Assembly (NCBI RefSeq): GCF_021379005.1
Contig: NZ_CP075171.1
Span: forward strand, 4,030,001-4,094,000
Direction: 5' to 3'
Length of the DNA: 64,000 bases
Source: Leptodesmis sichuanensis A121
GTDB lineage: Bacteria; Cyanobacteriota; Cyanobacteriia; Leptolyngbyales; Leptolyngbyaceae
Part shown: positions 27,593-36,184 of the stretch, piece by piece
Position numbering within the stretch: the first letter of the stretch is position 1
How the letters are laid out: every line of letters begins with the position of its first letter
Made by a program: the position numbers and the translations under genes
Notes under the pieces: model-generated
Seen by the model: the letters and a program-made list of their open reading frames with translations, nothing else
What the model was told of the DNA's origin: nothing
Databases searched by the model: none

Positions 27593-28687
27593 TCAGAAGA
27601 TGGCCAGCGTCAGTAGAGTTAATAGACCAGCCAGAATGTAAAAGACCGCGACGATGCGAGTTTCTGACCAGCCGGATAACTCCAGATGGTTGTGATAGGG
27701 CGACATCTTGAACAACCGTTTGCCAATTCCGTCCGGGCCTTTGGTGGCTTTGTAATAACCAACTTGAGCCATTACCGACAAGGTTTCTATCAGAAATAAA
27801 CCGCTGAGAACCAGTAAGGCCAATAAGCTATTGGTGAGGACAGCCACCGCTGCTAAGGCTCCGCCCAGGGCTAAGGAGCCGGTATCACCCATAAATACAC
27901 GGGCCGGATTCCGGTTATGAACCAGGAAGCCGAGGCAGCTACCACTGAGAGCAGCACAAAAAACCATCAGGTCAGGAGCGGTGGGAGCCACCAGAGCGCC
28001 CAATCCTAGCAGGGCGATCGCACTGGTGCCAGCGGCTAATCCGTCCAACCCGTCTGTCAGGTTGGTGGCATTACTTTCAGCAACGAGAGAAAACCAGGCG
28101 ATCGGGAGAAATAGGATACCCAGTGGCAAAACAGCACCAAAGGGAAGAGCGAGATTGGTAATGCTAACAGGCTGGGTCAGCATCGCCCACAGGCAAAAAA
28201 AGCCCCCAAAGGCAATTTGCAGAGCCAGCTTCAGCCGTGGGGAAATGCCTTTATTGGATTTACGACGAATAATCTGCCAATCATCCAGCCAGCCGATCGC
28301 GGCATAGGCGAGAGTCAGGCCCGAAACAGCCAGAACTGCAGGAGAAAATCCCGACCAGGCGATCGCGACTACCAGGGCGACCGGAATGAAAAAGATGCCT
28401 CCCATAGTGGGAGTACCGGCCTTTCTCAGGTGGGATTGCGGCCCATCTTCCCGAATAGCCTGCCCCGCTTTCAGTGCTTGCAGGGTGGGAACGGCCCAAA
28501 AACCCAAAACTGCCGTCGTGAGCGCACATACCCACAGCGGCAGGACTAGAGATTGAATTTGGATGGGCGATCGACCAGCTAACCAGTCCAGGTAAAAGGC
28601 AACCAGACTTAAGCCGACGGTTAATGCACCAAACAGTAACGCCCCTGAAAGCTTAAACGTACTACGGTAGAAAAGTTTGGCATCCAC
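27593..28687 (-). CDS. mraY: phospho-N-acetylmuramoyl-pentapeptide-transferase
   Basis: Membrane enzyme that moves phospho-MurNAc-pentapeptide onto undecaprenyl phosphate to form lipid I, the first membrane step of peptidoglycan synthesis. It has about ten TM helices, the conserved Asp pair in WLDDWQII, the catalytic NLTDGLDGLA, and the His-rich loop MSPYHNHLELSGWSE near the C-terminus. GTG 28687 gives MDAKLFYRS, the usual start in the group (364 residues); GTG 28708 is an alternative. It is not in a dcw cluster here, as is normal in cyanobacteria. Confidence 0.96.
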   Translation of the reverse strand: MDAKLFYRSTFKLSGALLFGALTVGLSLVAFYLDWLAGRSPIQIQSLVLPLWVCALTTAVLGFWAVPTLQALKAGQAIREDGPQSHLRKAGTPTMGGIFFIPVALVVAIAWSGFSPAVLAVSGLTLAYAAIGWLDDWQIIRRKSNKGISPRLKLALQIAFGGFFCLWAMLTQPVSITNLALPFGAVLPLGILFLPIAWFSLVAESNATNLTDGLDGLAAGTSAIALLGLGALVAPTAPDLMVFCAALSGSCLGFLVHNRNPARVFMGDTGSLALGGALAAVAVLTNSLLALLVLSGLFLIETLSVMAQVGYYKATKGPDGIGKRLFKMSPYHNHLELSGWSETRIVAVFYILAGLLTLLTLAIF

Positions 28688-28843
28688 AAGCGTTTTACTC
28701 CACTCCACACACTACACACAAAATCCTGGCTGCTTAACTACAGTCAATTGTTCACAGAGTTAGCAGGCGATTATCAATCACACACCACAAAAATCAGGCT
28801 TAATGGGGCTTTCCTTACCCCTTATCGGCAGACCAAAAGTGAT

Positions 28844-28918
28844 CTAAGCCTTGTCCAAGTCCAGAACCGGAGTTTCTCTAATCGGAAAACGACCGTTCTC
28901 TAGCTGGACTTGGTTTAG
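28844..28918. repeat. interspersed 75-bp palindromic repeat, copy 2
   Basis: Reverse orientation relative to copy 1: CTAAGCCTTGTCC ... GGACTTGGTTTAG. The inner words (AACCGGAGTTTCTC and CGACCGTTCTCTAGCTGG) match copy 1 nearly base for base. Its end overlaps the last codon of the DUF3134 gene and supplies the TAA stop. Confidence 0.85.
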
Positions 28919-29151
28919 TCATCCAGATCCAGGTCATCATCGTCTTCATCCAGATCAAACGAGTTGTCATCGCCTGCCATCAACTCATTGATCTCTTCTT
29001 CATCATCCAGGTAGTCAAAATCGGAACTATCCCGCGCTAATAAACGCCCACTGCTTTCCAACCAATCCAGGATGGAAGAGTCTCGTTTCTGCGGTAGAAC
29101 AGTTGCTCGTTGATTTCGGGGTTCTTCGCGCAAAGAAGGGTTGTAAGTCAT
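28915..29151 (-). CDS. DUF3134 family small acidic protein
   Basis: 78 residues from ATG 29151. MTYNPSLREEPRNQRA and SSILDWLESSGRLLARD are the conserved N-terminal features of DUF3134, a cyanobacterial family without known function. The C-terminal third is almost all Asp/Glu. The stop codon lies within a palindromic repeat (28844-28918), so the acidic tail may have been reset by that insertion. Upstream, 29152-29478 is a divergent promoter region that also contains repeat copy 3. Confidence 0.85.
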   Translation of the reverse strand: MTYNPSLREEPRNQRATVLPQKRDSSILDWLESSGRLLARDSSDFDYLDDEEEINELMAGDDNSFDLDEDDDDLDLDD

Positions 29152-29296
29152 AGAGATGAGATTCTAAAAGAAAAACTGGTCAGTATACTGAAGATCTTAG
29201 CCTCGAATTGTTCAGGATCTATCCCTCTAACTAACGATTTGGACGACGAAACACCCAGAGTGTACCACCCTTCGGTGAAATTGCAAGATTTTTCTG

Positions 29297-29419
29297 TTAA
29301 GCCTTGTCCAAGGCCAGACGGTGGTCTCTCTAGTGACAAGAAGGCAGAAGGTAGAGGGCAGAAGAAAAAGTTGATTCTGATGCTGAGGGTGAGCGCAGTT
29401 CTAGCTGGACTCGGTTTAA
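29297..29419. repeat. interspersed palindromic repeat, copy 3 (expanded)
   Basis: Starts TTAAGCCTTGTCC and ends CTAGCTGGACTCGGTTTAA, as copy 2, but the middle is diverged and carries about 50 extra purine-rich bases. It occupies most of the DUF3134/fibrillin divergent intergenic region (29152-29478); the rest of that region shows nothing else recognisable. Confidence 0.7.
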
Positions 29420-29478
29420 TTGCAAGTGTTTCATCCAGATTTTCGCCGATCTAGGGAAAATTCTCAAACAAGGACGGA

Positions 29479-30069
29479 ATGATCATGTTGGGTAAAGCTG
29501 AGTTACTGGAAGCGATCGCTGGAAAAAATCGTGGACTCTTAGCATCTAATGCAGATAAACAGGCGATTTTGTCTGCGATCGCCCAGTTGGAAGATCGTAA
29601 TCCTACCCCTCAGCCTGTGGAAGCCAGTGATTTATTAGATGGGGATTGGCGATTGCTCTACACCACCAGTCGGGGCATTTTAGGCATTGATCAATTTCCG
29701 CTATTGAAATTGGGAGAGGTCTACCAGTGTATCCGCACGGCTGGCTCGAAGGTGTACAACATTGCTGAAGTGTATGGCCTACCAGGCTTAGAAGGACTGG
29801 TCAGCGTGGCCGCCAGTTTCAAACCTGTATCAGAGCGGCGAGTGAATGTCACCTTTGAACGCTCCATCCTGGGGTTGCGTCGCTTGATCGGCTACCAAAC
29901 TCCCAGGGATTTTATTGAAAAGATTGAATCAGGACAGAAGTTAATCGCGATCGACTTTCCGATCAATCGACCGGATCAGAAAGGTTGGTTGGATATTACC
30001 TATCTCGATCGGGACTTAAGAATAGGCCGGGGAAATGAGGGTAGTGTGTTTGTATTGACAAAAGGGTGA
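29479..30069 (+). CDS. PAP/fibrillin family protein (plastid-lipid-associated type)
   Basis: 196 residues; ATG 29479, or ATG 29485 six bases on. Conserved features are LLDGDWRLLYTTSRGILGIDQFP at about 52-74, GEVYQCI, VNVTFERS and the C-terminal LDITYLDRDLRIGRGNEGSVFVL. In cyanobacteria and chloroplasts, fibrillins associate with thylakoid membranes and plastoglobule-like lipid and are linked to protection against photooxidation. It fits a lipocalin-like lipid-binding barrel. It is monocistronic, with the RecB-like gene starting about 60 bases later on the same strand. Confidence 0.93.
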   Translation: MIMLGKAELLEAIAGKNRGLLASNADKQAILSAIAQLEDRNPTPQPVEASDLLDGDWRLLYTTSRGILGIDQFPLLKLGEVYQCIRTAGSKVYNIAEVYGLPGLEGLVSVAASFKPVSERRVNVTFERSILGLRRLIGYQTPRDFIEKIESGQKLIAIDFPINRPDQKGWLDITYLDRDLRIGRGNEGSVFVLTKG

Positions 30070-30127
30070 CAAGAGGCAGGGAAGCGAGATGATGGAGGGT
30101 GGGAGAATCAGTCAAGGCAGGCAGGAG

Positions 30128-31027
30128 ATGGAGGAGCAATTCACAATTCACAATTCACAATTCAAAGTTCAAAATTTCCCACTACGCCTCTCCCAGGGGC
30201 ACCTCACCCTGCTTTCCACCTGCCCGCGCAAGTTTCAGCATGTGATTGTGGAGCAACTTGGCTCGCCTAACTCCCCAGAAGAACAGGAAAAACTGAGCCA
30301 GGGCAGCCGATTTCATCTCCTGTTGCAGCAATGGCAGCTTGATCTTCCAGTGGAATCTTTTGTGCAGGAAGATCCCCAACTGAATGGTTGGTTTCAGGGG
30401 TTTCTGCAGGCGATTCCACAAATTCTGACCCTGAACTCTAATCATCAGACTGGGGAACAGGATCAGTTGTACCAGACTGAACATCAGCGCACGCTGGAGC
30501 TCCAGGGCTATCTGCTTACGGTTGTTTATGACTTGTTAATTTCTAACCCTCACCAGGCCAGAATTCTGGATTGGAAAACTTATCCCCGTCCTCGCAATGT
30601 TCAATGGCTAAAGCAGAACTGGCAGACTCGGCTTTATCCGTTTGTATTAGCCGAAACCAGCCCTTACGCACCGGAACAAATTTCGATGGTGTACTGGTTC
30701 TTCCAATCTTGGAGCAACGACTCTTCGCCTCAAAGCTTCCTGCTCCAGTACGATCGCGCTCAACATGAACAAACCCGTCAGGATCTGATCCATCTTCTAA
30801 ACCAACTCACTCACTGGTTAGAGTGCTATCACACCGGAGAATCCTTTCCTCAAGTAGCCATCGGTACTCAAGCCTGTGAGGAGTGTAGTTTTGCAGTTCG
30901 CTGCGATCGGATTTCTCCCCATCGAGAAGATGCCACGACTGCAAGCAACCATACAGATCTCGGCCCAGCCCCCCCCCTGCCTCTCATCCTCCCCACCCTG
31001 GCAGACATCCAGGAAATTCCCCTGTAA
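30128..31027 (+). CDS. PD-(D/E)XK family nuclease (RecB/Cas4-like, iron-sulfur type)
   Basis: 299 residues if started at ATG 30128; an upstream ATG at 30089 would add 13. The conserved domain begins PLRLSQGHLTLLSTCPRKFQ, and the nuclease core includes ARILDWKTY (Asp and Lys of the site) near residue 155. Four Cys (one in STCPRKF, three in CEECSFAVRC) suggest the iron-sulfur clamp seen in AddB, Cas4 and related RecB-like nucleases. The first about 15 residues come from a CAATTCA heptamer array, suggesting that a repeat has replaced the native N-terminus. Confidence 0.85.
   Translation: MEEQFTIHNSQFKVQNFPLRLSQGHLTLLSTCPRKFQHVIVEQLGSPNSPEEQEKLSQGSRFHLLLQQWQLDLPVESFVQEDPQLNGWFQGFLQAIPQILTLNSNHQTGEQDQLYQTEHQRTLELQGYLLTVVYDLLISNPHQARILDWKTYPRPRNVQWLKQNWQTRLYPFVLAETSPYAPEQISMVYWFFQSWSNDSSPQSFLLQYDRAQHEQTRQDLIHLLNQLTHWLECYHTGESFPQVAIGTQACEECSFAVRCDRISPHREDATTASNHTDLGPAPPLPLILPTLADIQEIPL
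30137..30164. repeat. heptamer tandem repeat (CAATTCA x4)
   Basis: Four exact copies of CAATTCA, continuing into degenerate AAGTTCAAAA. The array lies at the 5' end of the PD-(D/E)XK gene and would be translated as a Gln/His/Asn/Ser-rich leader. Confidence 0.85.
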
Positions 31028-31078
31028 CTCTCACCCTCACCCATTACTCCCCTACCCCCTCACCCCTTCACCCTTCCC

Positions 31079-31648
31079 ATGACCGATTCTCCTAAAACGG
31101 ATGAACCCCTGACCATCACCATTCGCGACATGGACATTGATGACATCGCCCCGGTCTATCACCTGGGAGAAACGTTGTTCACCAGCGATTTGTATCCTTA
31201 TATCTACCGCACCTGGGATCAGTGGGAAGTGATTGGGCTGTATAACACAGATCCGGAGTACTGTCTGGTGGCTGAAGCTCAGGATCAACTGGCGGGGTTT
31301 ATTTTAGGAACCATCATCAACAAATCGACCTGGGTGTACGGCTACATCATTTGGTTAGGGGTGAATCCGGCCTTTCACCGTCGGGGAATTGCCGATCGCC
31401 TGGTGGATAAACTGGTGGAACGCATGATTGACGACGGTGCCCGGTTCATGATGGTGGATACGGATCCAGAGAATACCCCGGCTGTGAAGTTCTTTACTCG
31501 CAAGGGCTTTGGCAACGCTCGCAAGCACGTATTTCTGTCCATGAACCTGAGCAAACACGAATACTACGGCAAACTGATTGCCTACGAACGGGAAAAAGCC
31601 GAACGCCAGGTCTGGAAACGCCCTCGTCGTCGCCCTACCCAATCCTGA
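31079..31648 (+). CDS. GNAT family N-acetyltransferase
   Basis: 189 residues from ATG 31079. The acetyl-CoA site is visible in LGVNPAFHRRGIADRLVDKLVE (HRRGIA at residues 100-105), preceded by AGFILGTIINK and followed by FFTRKGFG, the standard N-acetyltransferase order. The substrate cannot be deduced; RimI-like peptide or small-molecule acetylation are options. The basic C-terminus (WKRPRRRPTQS) is unusual for the family. It lies 51 bases after the RecB-like gene on the same strand, and repeat copy 4 follows 43 bases after its stop. Confidence 0.9.
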   Translation: MTDSPKTDEPLTITIRDMDIDDIAPVYHLGETLFTSDLYPYIYRTWDQWEVIGLYNTDPEYCLVAEAQDQLAGFILGTIINKSTWVYGYIIWLGVNPAFHRRGIADRLVDKLVERMIDDGARFMMVDTDPENTPAVKFFTRKGFGNARKHVFLSMNLSKHEYYGKLIAYEREKAERQVWKRPRRRPTQS

Positions 31649-31691
31649 TCCAGGCAAACAACATGGCATGATGATTAGCGGTGCTGTAAGC

Positions 31692-31764
31692 TAAACCAAG
31701 TCCAGCTAGAGAACCGGAGTTGACACCAGGGAAACCGTAGTTCTGGGCTTGGATTCAGGTTTAA
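31692..31764. repeat. interspersed palindromic repeat, copy 4
   Basis: TAAACCAAGTCCAGCTAGAG ... GGGCTTGG...GGTTTAA, same orientation as copy 1, with a diverged middle. It lies directly upstream of the small ORF at 31781. Confidence 0.8.
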
Positions 31765-31780
31765 ATAAAGGAATGGTTTC

Positions 31781-32017
31781 ATGCGGTGTGCGGTTGTCAG
31801 TCGGGCAGGACAGGTGTTGGCTAATGGTTATCTGTTGCTGCATCAAAATGAAGCAGGCGAATGGCGATTAGATTTACGAACCGATGGCGGACGACTGATT
31901 GAAGGCGGTATGGTGGGGCCAGATGGAGATTTGACCTCTGCCAGCCAAGTCCTATTTCGCCAGTTCTTTGAAGTCTGGGGGATGAGTGATTTAACCTTAA
32001 TGGTCACAGTTCGTTAA
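31781..32017 (+). CDS. small protein of unknown function
   Basis: 78 residues: MRCAVVSRAGQVLANGYLLL ... DLTLMVTVR. A compact beta-rich soluble domain with no membrane segment; codon use resembles its neighbours. The palindromic repeat ends 17 bases before the ATG, so translation signals lie in or next to the repeat. Similar small proteins probably occur in other cyanobacteria, but I cannot name the family. Confidence 0.55.
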   Translation: MRCAVVSRAGQVLANGYLLLHQNEAGEWRLDLRTDGGRLIEGGMVGPDGDLTSASQVLFRQFFEVWGMSDLTLMVTVR

Positions 32018-32353
32018 TACTTCATTGTTAATTATGCTTCACCACCACTGTCCCGGTCTTCGCCGCCTATGACCTCTTACCCAGCGCGGCCCACCTTTGC
32101 TGCCTCTCCAATGCCCTTTGACCTTGACCTCTTTTTGTCCAAATATCGCTCTCCATGCCGAAAGAAAAATAACTAGCAATATTGCTATAGCAAGGATTGA
32201 GGTCATGGTCGGATCTGGAGCGCATATCCAAAGATAAGAAAAGATTTGCGTTACTGCAAGATGTTGGTAACGCTATTACAGATTGTTGAAGTTGCATCCC
32301 ATAATTTAAGGCTGTTACCCTACCAGAGTAAGGCAGTTCAAATTAGGGATGCG

Positions 32354-32725
32354 ATGACGGAAGCCAGAAATGTTTTAGGAGGAACCTTGCAGATCTGCTG
32401 CACTTCGCCCATGACCGGGTTCTATCGGGATGGCTGCTGCAATACGGGAGCGGGAGATGTGGGTGCCCATGTGGTCTGTGCTCAAGTGACTGAGCAATTT
32501 TTGGATTACACGCGAGCGCAGGGCAATGATCTGTCTACTCCGGTGCCTGCCTTCAACTTTCCGGGGCTGAAACCGGGCGATCGCTGGTGTTTGTGTGCTT
32601 CGCGGTGGAAAGAAGCCTTGGATGATGGCGTAGCTCCCCCGGTTATATTAGCCGCCACTCATGCCTCAGCTCTGGAGTATGTGACCTTGGACGAGCTGAA
32701 GCAACACGCGATCGATTGCGGTTAA
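32354..32725 (+). CDS. DUF2237 family protein
   Basis: 123 residues from ATG 32354; the open frame reaches 32246 but conservation begins at RNVLGGTLQICCTSPMTGFYRDGCCNTG, the DUF2237 N-terminus. The family has several conserved Cys (here the pairs at LQICC and DGCC) and the GDRWCLCASRWKEAL segment; its function is unknown. A weak ribosome site TAGGGA is 6 bases upstream. The 336 bases before it (32018-32353) hold a perfect palindrome TAGCAATATTGCTA at 32172-32185 and nothing else recognised. Confidence 0.9.
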   Translation: MTEARNVLGGTLQICCTSPMTGFYRDGCCNTGAGDVGAHVVCAQVTEQFLDYTRAQGNDLSTPVPAFNFPGLKPGDRWCLCASRWKEALDDGVAPPVILAATHASALEYVTLDELKQHAIDCG

Positions 32726-32858
32726 CGAATCAGTAATGGCATTGATGTCAATCATTAAAGGAGTGATGTGATCCTAGTTATATCCCACGGAGTAGGAATG
32801 AACTGATGTTTAGCAAAGAGCGATCGCATGATGGTACAGAAGGTTGCATATCACTTTT

Positions 32859-32957
32859 GCCCTCACCCTAAATCCCTCTCCCAAATTGGGAGAGGGACTT
32901 TGAGATGGTTCGGCTCCCCTTCTCCCAACCTGGGAGAAGGGGCTGGGGGATGAGGGC
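32859..32957. repeat. GC-rich dispersed intergenic repeat, copy 2
   Basis: GCCCTCACCCTAAATCCC ... GCTGGGGGATGAGGGC is the reverse complement of 17369-17462 with few changes. It lies in the 522-base gap between the DUF2237 and TM-helix channel genes, which otherwise holds a terminator (33104-33127) and a TAGGATG-type hairpin (33186-33232). Confidence 0.75.
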
Positions 32958-33103
32958 CTGCAAAGGTGACATGCTCTCGGTACGGAAAATGATATGCATG
33001 TTGCTACTATCCCGACTCTCTAAAATCCAATAAACCGCTGGCTCTGGCTGAGTTTTCCCCTGAACCGAAAATGCCTTTTGGGTTGAGTCCATTTGGCGGC
33101 ATG

Positions 33104-33127
33104 AAAAAGGCACCTTGATGGTGCCTC
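33104..33127 (-). terminator. rho-independent terminator for the channel-like gene
   Basis: On the minus strand GAGGCACC-ATCAA-GGTGCC is followed by TTTTTC. It lies 121 bases downstream of the stop at 33248 and in the right direction for that gene. Confidence 0.85.
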
Positions 33128-33247
33128 TTGAGGTGGTCATTCCTGAAGACAAGTACTCAGGATTTGCAATCCAATCATGTCCCAGTTGTAGGATGCGTGA
33201 GGCGTTAGCCGTAACGCCTCGCAGGGATTTTATTTGCGTGCGCAGCC

Positions 33248-34981
33248 CTAATCTCTGCGTTTGAAGGATGCTAACCAATCTCGTAGTTGATCGGCGGCTA
33301 CATCTCGGCCTCCCAAACCAAAGGCCAGCGCGATCGCGACTGCGATCGCACCCAGTAATAACCCGAAAGCCAGGTTAATAATGCTGGGGGCAATGCCAAT
33401 TTGCTGGAGCGCCATTGCAGCAACCAGAACAATGATGGCAATCCGGGCGGCTTGTCCCAGAATGCGAGATTGGGCACCGTCTGACCCAGCAATAATGCTG
33501 TAAGCGAGATTGGCCAGATACAGGCCGATGGCAAAAATTACCAATCCCACCAGAATCTGACCCAGGATCACCAGTAAGCCACTGACGATCGCGGTCAGAG
33601 CCGGAATGCCTAAAACATTGGTAGCAGCGACGGCGGCAAACAGCATAATGCCGATCAGGACGATGATCCCAACAATTTCCGAAGGGGTACGGGCGGCTCC
33701 TCGACTTACATCTGGCTGAATCAGCATCGGACTGCCTTCTACGGGCTGATCGAGCGCTGGCGGGGGCGGAATGGGTGGAGCCGCGGCAGGGGATGGCAAA
33801 CCTAACCAGTTCAAAACATTATTGAACCCCAATCCGGTGAGCAAATTTGTTACCAGATCCTTCACAAACTGCCCAATGATATATCCCAAAACCAGAATCA
33901 GAGCGGCGGTAAAGATTTGTGGAATGGCCGTCAGGAACTGATTCAGCATGAGCGCCGCTGGTACCGAGATCGATCGAATCTGTAAAGCATCCAGCGCTGC
34001 AATCACAGTTGGAATCAGGATCAGGACAAAGACCAGGGTTCCTAAGATCGAGGATAGCGATTGTCCGCCTGTACGGGTTAACCCAACTCGGCTCCCTATG
34101 CGATCGGTACCTACTGCAATCAATAAGTTGGTGACAATATCGCGCACAATTCTGGCAATAAACCAGCCGATGATCCCAATCAGGATCGCCTTCACAATAT
34201 TGGGTAAGGCCAGGAGAAATTCATTCAACAGGTTTTGGACGGGTTGGAGTGGGCCTTCCAGGTTCAAGATCCCCAAAATCAGGGGTAAAAAGAACAGAAA
34301 GACAAACCAGTACAAAATATTGCCCAAAGTTTCGCTGAGCAGAAACTGACTTTGTGGCGGTCGGCTCACCGCTTCTGGGGTCAGTTGATAGGGATCTTCA
34401 GGCCCAGCCGGAGGTCTCGTCACTTGAGTGTCACTGGCTTGAAGCCGCTCATCTAGACCCAGCGATCGGGCCAGACGAATAGCCACAATCCGGCTGAGGG
34501 TGGCAACGACCCAGGCCACGGCAACCATGAAGATGGCCCCACCGATGCGGGGTAAATAGGCAAAGATTTGATTCAGAAAGTTATTGAGTGGTTGTGAAAC
34601 TGTGTTGAGTTGCAGGGCGTTTAAGGCCCCGACAATCGCCAAAATCATCACAATCCAGAACACTACCGTAGCGATCACGTTCTCGATACTGAACGTATCC
34701 GCCCGTTCTCCGGCTGTTAAGTGGGCAATTCGGTTGTCAATATTGGTGCGCTTTAAAAGACTCCGAATTCCGGAGGCCAGCAGTGCTGCGACGATCCATC
34801 CCACAATCAGGATGGCGATCGCTAACAGCAGCCTCCAAATCAAATCAACAACATTGGGGCCTAACCCGAAATAATTGGCAACTTCTTGAGTATTGACCTG
34901 GGCTAGCAGATGGGGCAATTGCGGATGCAGCCCAACGCCCTGAGGCAAGAAGCACAGACTACCCTGAGCAAGTTCAATCAT
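33248..34981 (-). CDS. mechanosensitive-channel-like protein with repeated TM-helix (PF05552-type) segments
   Basis: 577 residues from ATG 34981 (MIELAQGSLCFLP). Four or more similar units recur, each a TM helix followed by an amphipathic helix: LAIAILIVGWIVAALLASGIRSLL, GGAIFMVAVAWVVATLSRIV, VKAILIGIIGWFIARIVRDIV and TAALILVLGYIIGQFVKDLV. Such proteins are usually annotated mechanosensitive ion channel, but the soluble MscS beta domain is absent; the protein ends LAFGLGGRDVAADQLRDWLASF. It may be a small-conductance channel or a membrane scaffold. Confidence 0.85.
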   Translation of the reverse strand: MIELAQGSLCFLPQGVGLHPQLPHLLAQVNTQEVANYFGLGPNVVDLIWRLLLAIAILIVGWIVAALLASGIRSLLKRTNIDNRIAHLTAGERADTFSIENVIATVVFWIVMILAIVGALNALQLNTVSQPLNNFLNQIFAYLPRIGGAIFMVAVAWVVATLSRIVAIRLARSLGLDERLQASDTQVTRPPAGPEDPYQLTPEAVSRPPQSQFLLSETLGNILYWFVFLFFLPLILGILNLEGPLQPVQNLLNEFLLALPNIVKAILIGIIGWFIARIVRDIVTNLLIAVGTDRIGSRVGLTRTGGQSLSSILGTLVFVLILIPTVIAALDALQIRSISVPAALMLNQFLTAIPQIFTAALILVLGYIIGQFVKDLVTNLLTGLGFNNVLNWLGLPSPAAAPPIPPPPALDQPVEGSPMLIQPDVSRGAARTPSEIVGIIVLIGIMLFAAVAATNVLGIPALTAIVSGLLVILGQILVGLVIFAIGLYLANLAYSIIAGSDGAQSRILGQAARIAIIVLVAAMALQQIGIAPSIINLAFGLLLGAIAVAIALAFGLGGRDVAADQLRDWLASFKRRD

Positions 34982-35390
34982 GGCGTATCCCTGCAAGTGG
35001 AGGATGACAAGTCAACTTTCATGGCTTCTTAAATGACCCCAGGCTCTCTAAAAAAGCAGCTTTTCTGGAAAATCCTGGGTTTTTCTCATAATTTCGAGCA
35101 AATTTTACTTTATTTCCGGGGAGTGAAATCATAATTCTATCCAAAGATTTATATTTTCTTTTCTGGCGAATATTTATATTTTCCAATACTTATGGCCATT
35201 GCTATCCAGGGTCGTAGAAAATCCTCCAATAGATAGAAGTCAATACTTGACTGATGTGAGGAGGATGCGGAAAGTCCGCGCTGGATGCAAAAAAACTTTT
35301 CTGGCTGAGTAGTCAGGGATACCATTAACTCATCCACTCAGTTAAGTATTTGCTTGAAACATAAGTTCTTTCTTTGAAAGGATGTGAATA
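34982..35390. other. divergent intergenic region and aquaporin leader
   Basis: 409 bases. It holds CCCAGG...CCTGGGTTTTT (about 35039-35082, a loose hairpin with T-run on the plus strand) and AT-rich sequence at 35090-35180. A G/C-rich block at 35255-35290 contains GCGGAAAGTCCGC, a 5-bp perfect stem. The aquaporin ribosome site is GAAAGGATGTG just before the ATG. The region could host a structured 5' leader; no known riboswitch was matched. Confidence 0.4.
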
Positions 35391-36179
35391 ATGCCTCTAA
35401 TCAAAAAACTACTTGCGGAATTTATCGGTACGGCATGGCTGGTTTTTGGTGGCTGTGGCAGTGCGGTTCTGGCGGCAGCCTTCACCAGTAAAGGCGGTGC
35501 CCTGGGCAATGGCGTTGAATTCCCCCTGGGAATTGGCTTTGCCGGGGTGTCTCTGGCCTTTGGCTTGACGGTACTAACCGGAGCCTATGCTCTGGGACAC
35601 ATTTCTGGTGGCCATTTCAATCCTGCTGTCTCTTTTGGACTGTGGGCTGGAAAGCGTTTCCCCGCGTCTGAATTGCTGCCCTATATCATTGCTCAGGTGC
35701 TGGGCGGAATTCTGGGCGCAGGGATTATCTACTTAATTGTTACGGGTAAAGCGGGCGGCTACACGATCGACCCAGGAGCAGCAGGGGTGTTTGCCACCAA
35801 TGGGTTTGGTTCTCATTCTCCTGGTGGCTTCTCGTGGTTTGCTTGCCTTGTCGCTGAGTTCGTGCTCACTTTCATGTTCGTGATTGTGATTCTGGGGGCT
35901 ACGGACGATCGCGCCTTCAAACCTTTGGCAGGAACGGCGATCGGTTTGGCGTTGACCCTGATTCACCTGATTAGTATTCCGATCACCAATACTTCTGTGA
36001 ATCCGGCTCGCAGTCTGGCTCCGGCTTTGTTTGTGGGTGGAACTCCTCTGGCTCAGGTCTGGTTCTTTTGGGTGGTTCCCATCTTAGGTGCTCTGGCCGC
36101 CGGGTATCTGTATCTCAACTTCTTTGAGCCAACTCGTGAGATACGTTCTCAAGAAGAGTTGGAAAGTTCCCGCTTCTAA
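35391..36179 (+). CDS. aqpZ: aquaporin Z family water channel
   Basis: 262 residues with six TM helices and the two half-helix NPA motifs: [10 protein letters not shown] (NPA at 77-79) and [11 protein letters not shown] (NPA at 204-206, with Arg207 of the selectivity filter). The spacing and the [12 protein letters not shown] context favour the water-selective AqpZ group over glycerol facilitators. In cyanobacteria AqpZ balances turgor during osmotic and light changes. A pentapeptide-repeat gene begins 6 bases after the stop. Confidence 0.96.
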   Translation: MPLIKKLLAEFIGTAWLVFGGCGSAVLAAAFTSKGGALGNGVEFPLGIGFAGVSLAFGLTVLTGAYALGHISGGHFNPAVSFGLWAGKRFPASELLPYIIAQVLGGILGAGIIYLIVTGKAGGYTIDPGAAGVFATNGFGSHSPGGFSWFACLVAEFVLTFMFVIVILGATDDRAFKPLAGTAIGLALTLIHLISIPITNTSVNPARSLAPALFVGGTPLAQVWFFWVVPILGALAAGYLYLNFFEPTREIRSQEELESSRF

Positions 36180-36184
36180 AAACT

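Noticed and set aside
32172..32185. Perfect palindrome TAGCAATATTGCTA as a head-to-head pair of IS630 ends
   Set aside because: Only 7 bases per side match the IS ends and no further similarity flanks them; chance or a small operator is as likely.
35255..35290. GAGGAGGATGCGGAAAGTCCGCGCTGG-like block resembling an RNase P RNA segment
   Set aside because: Only a few bases match the conserved GGAAAGTCC region; the rest of an rnpB gene is absent on either side.
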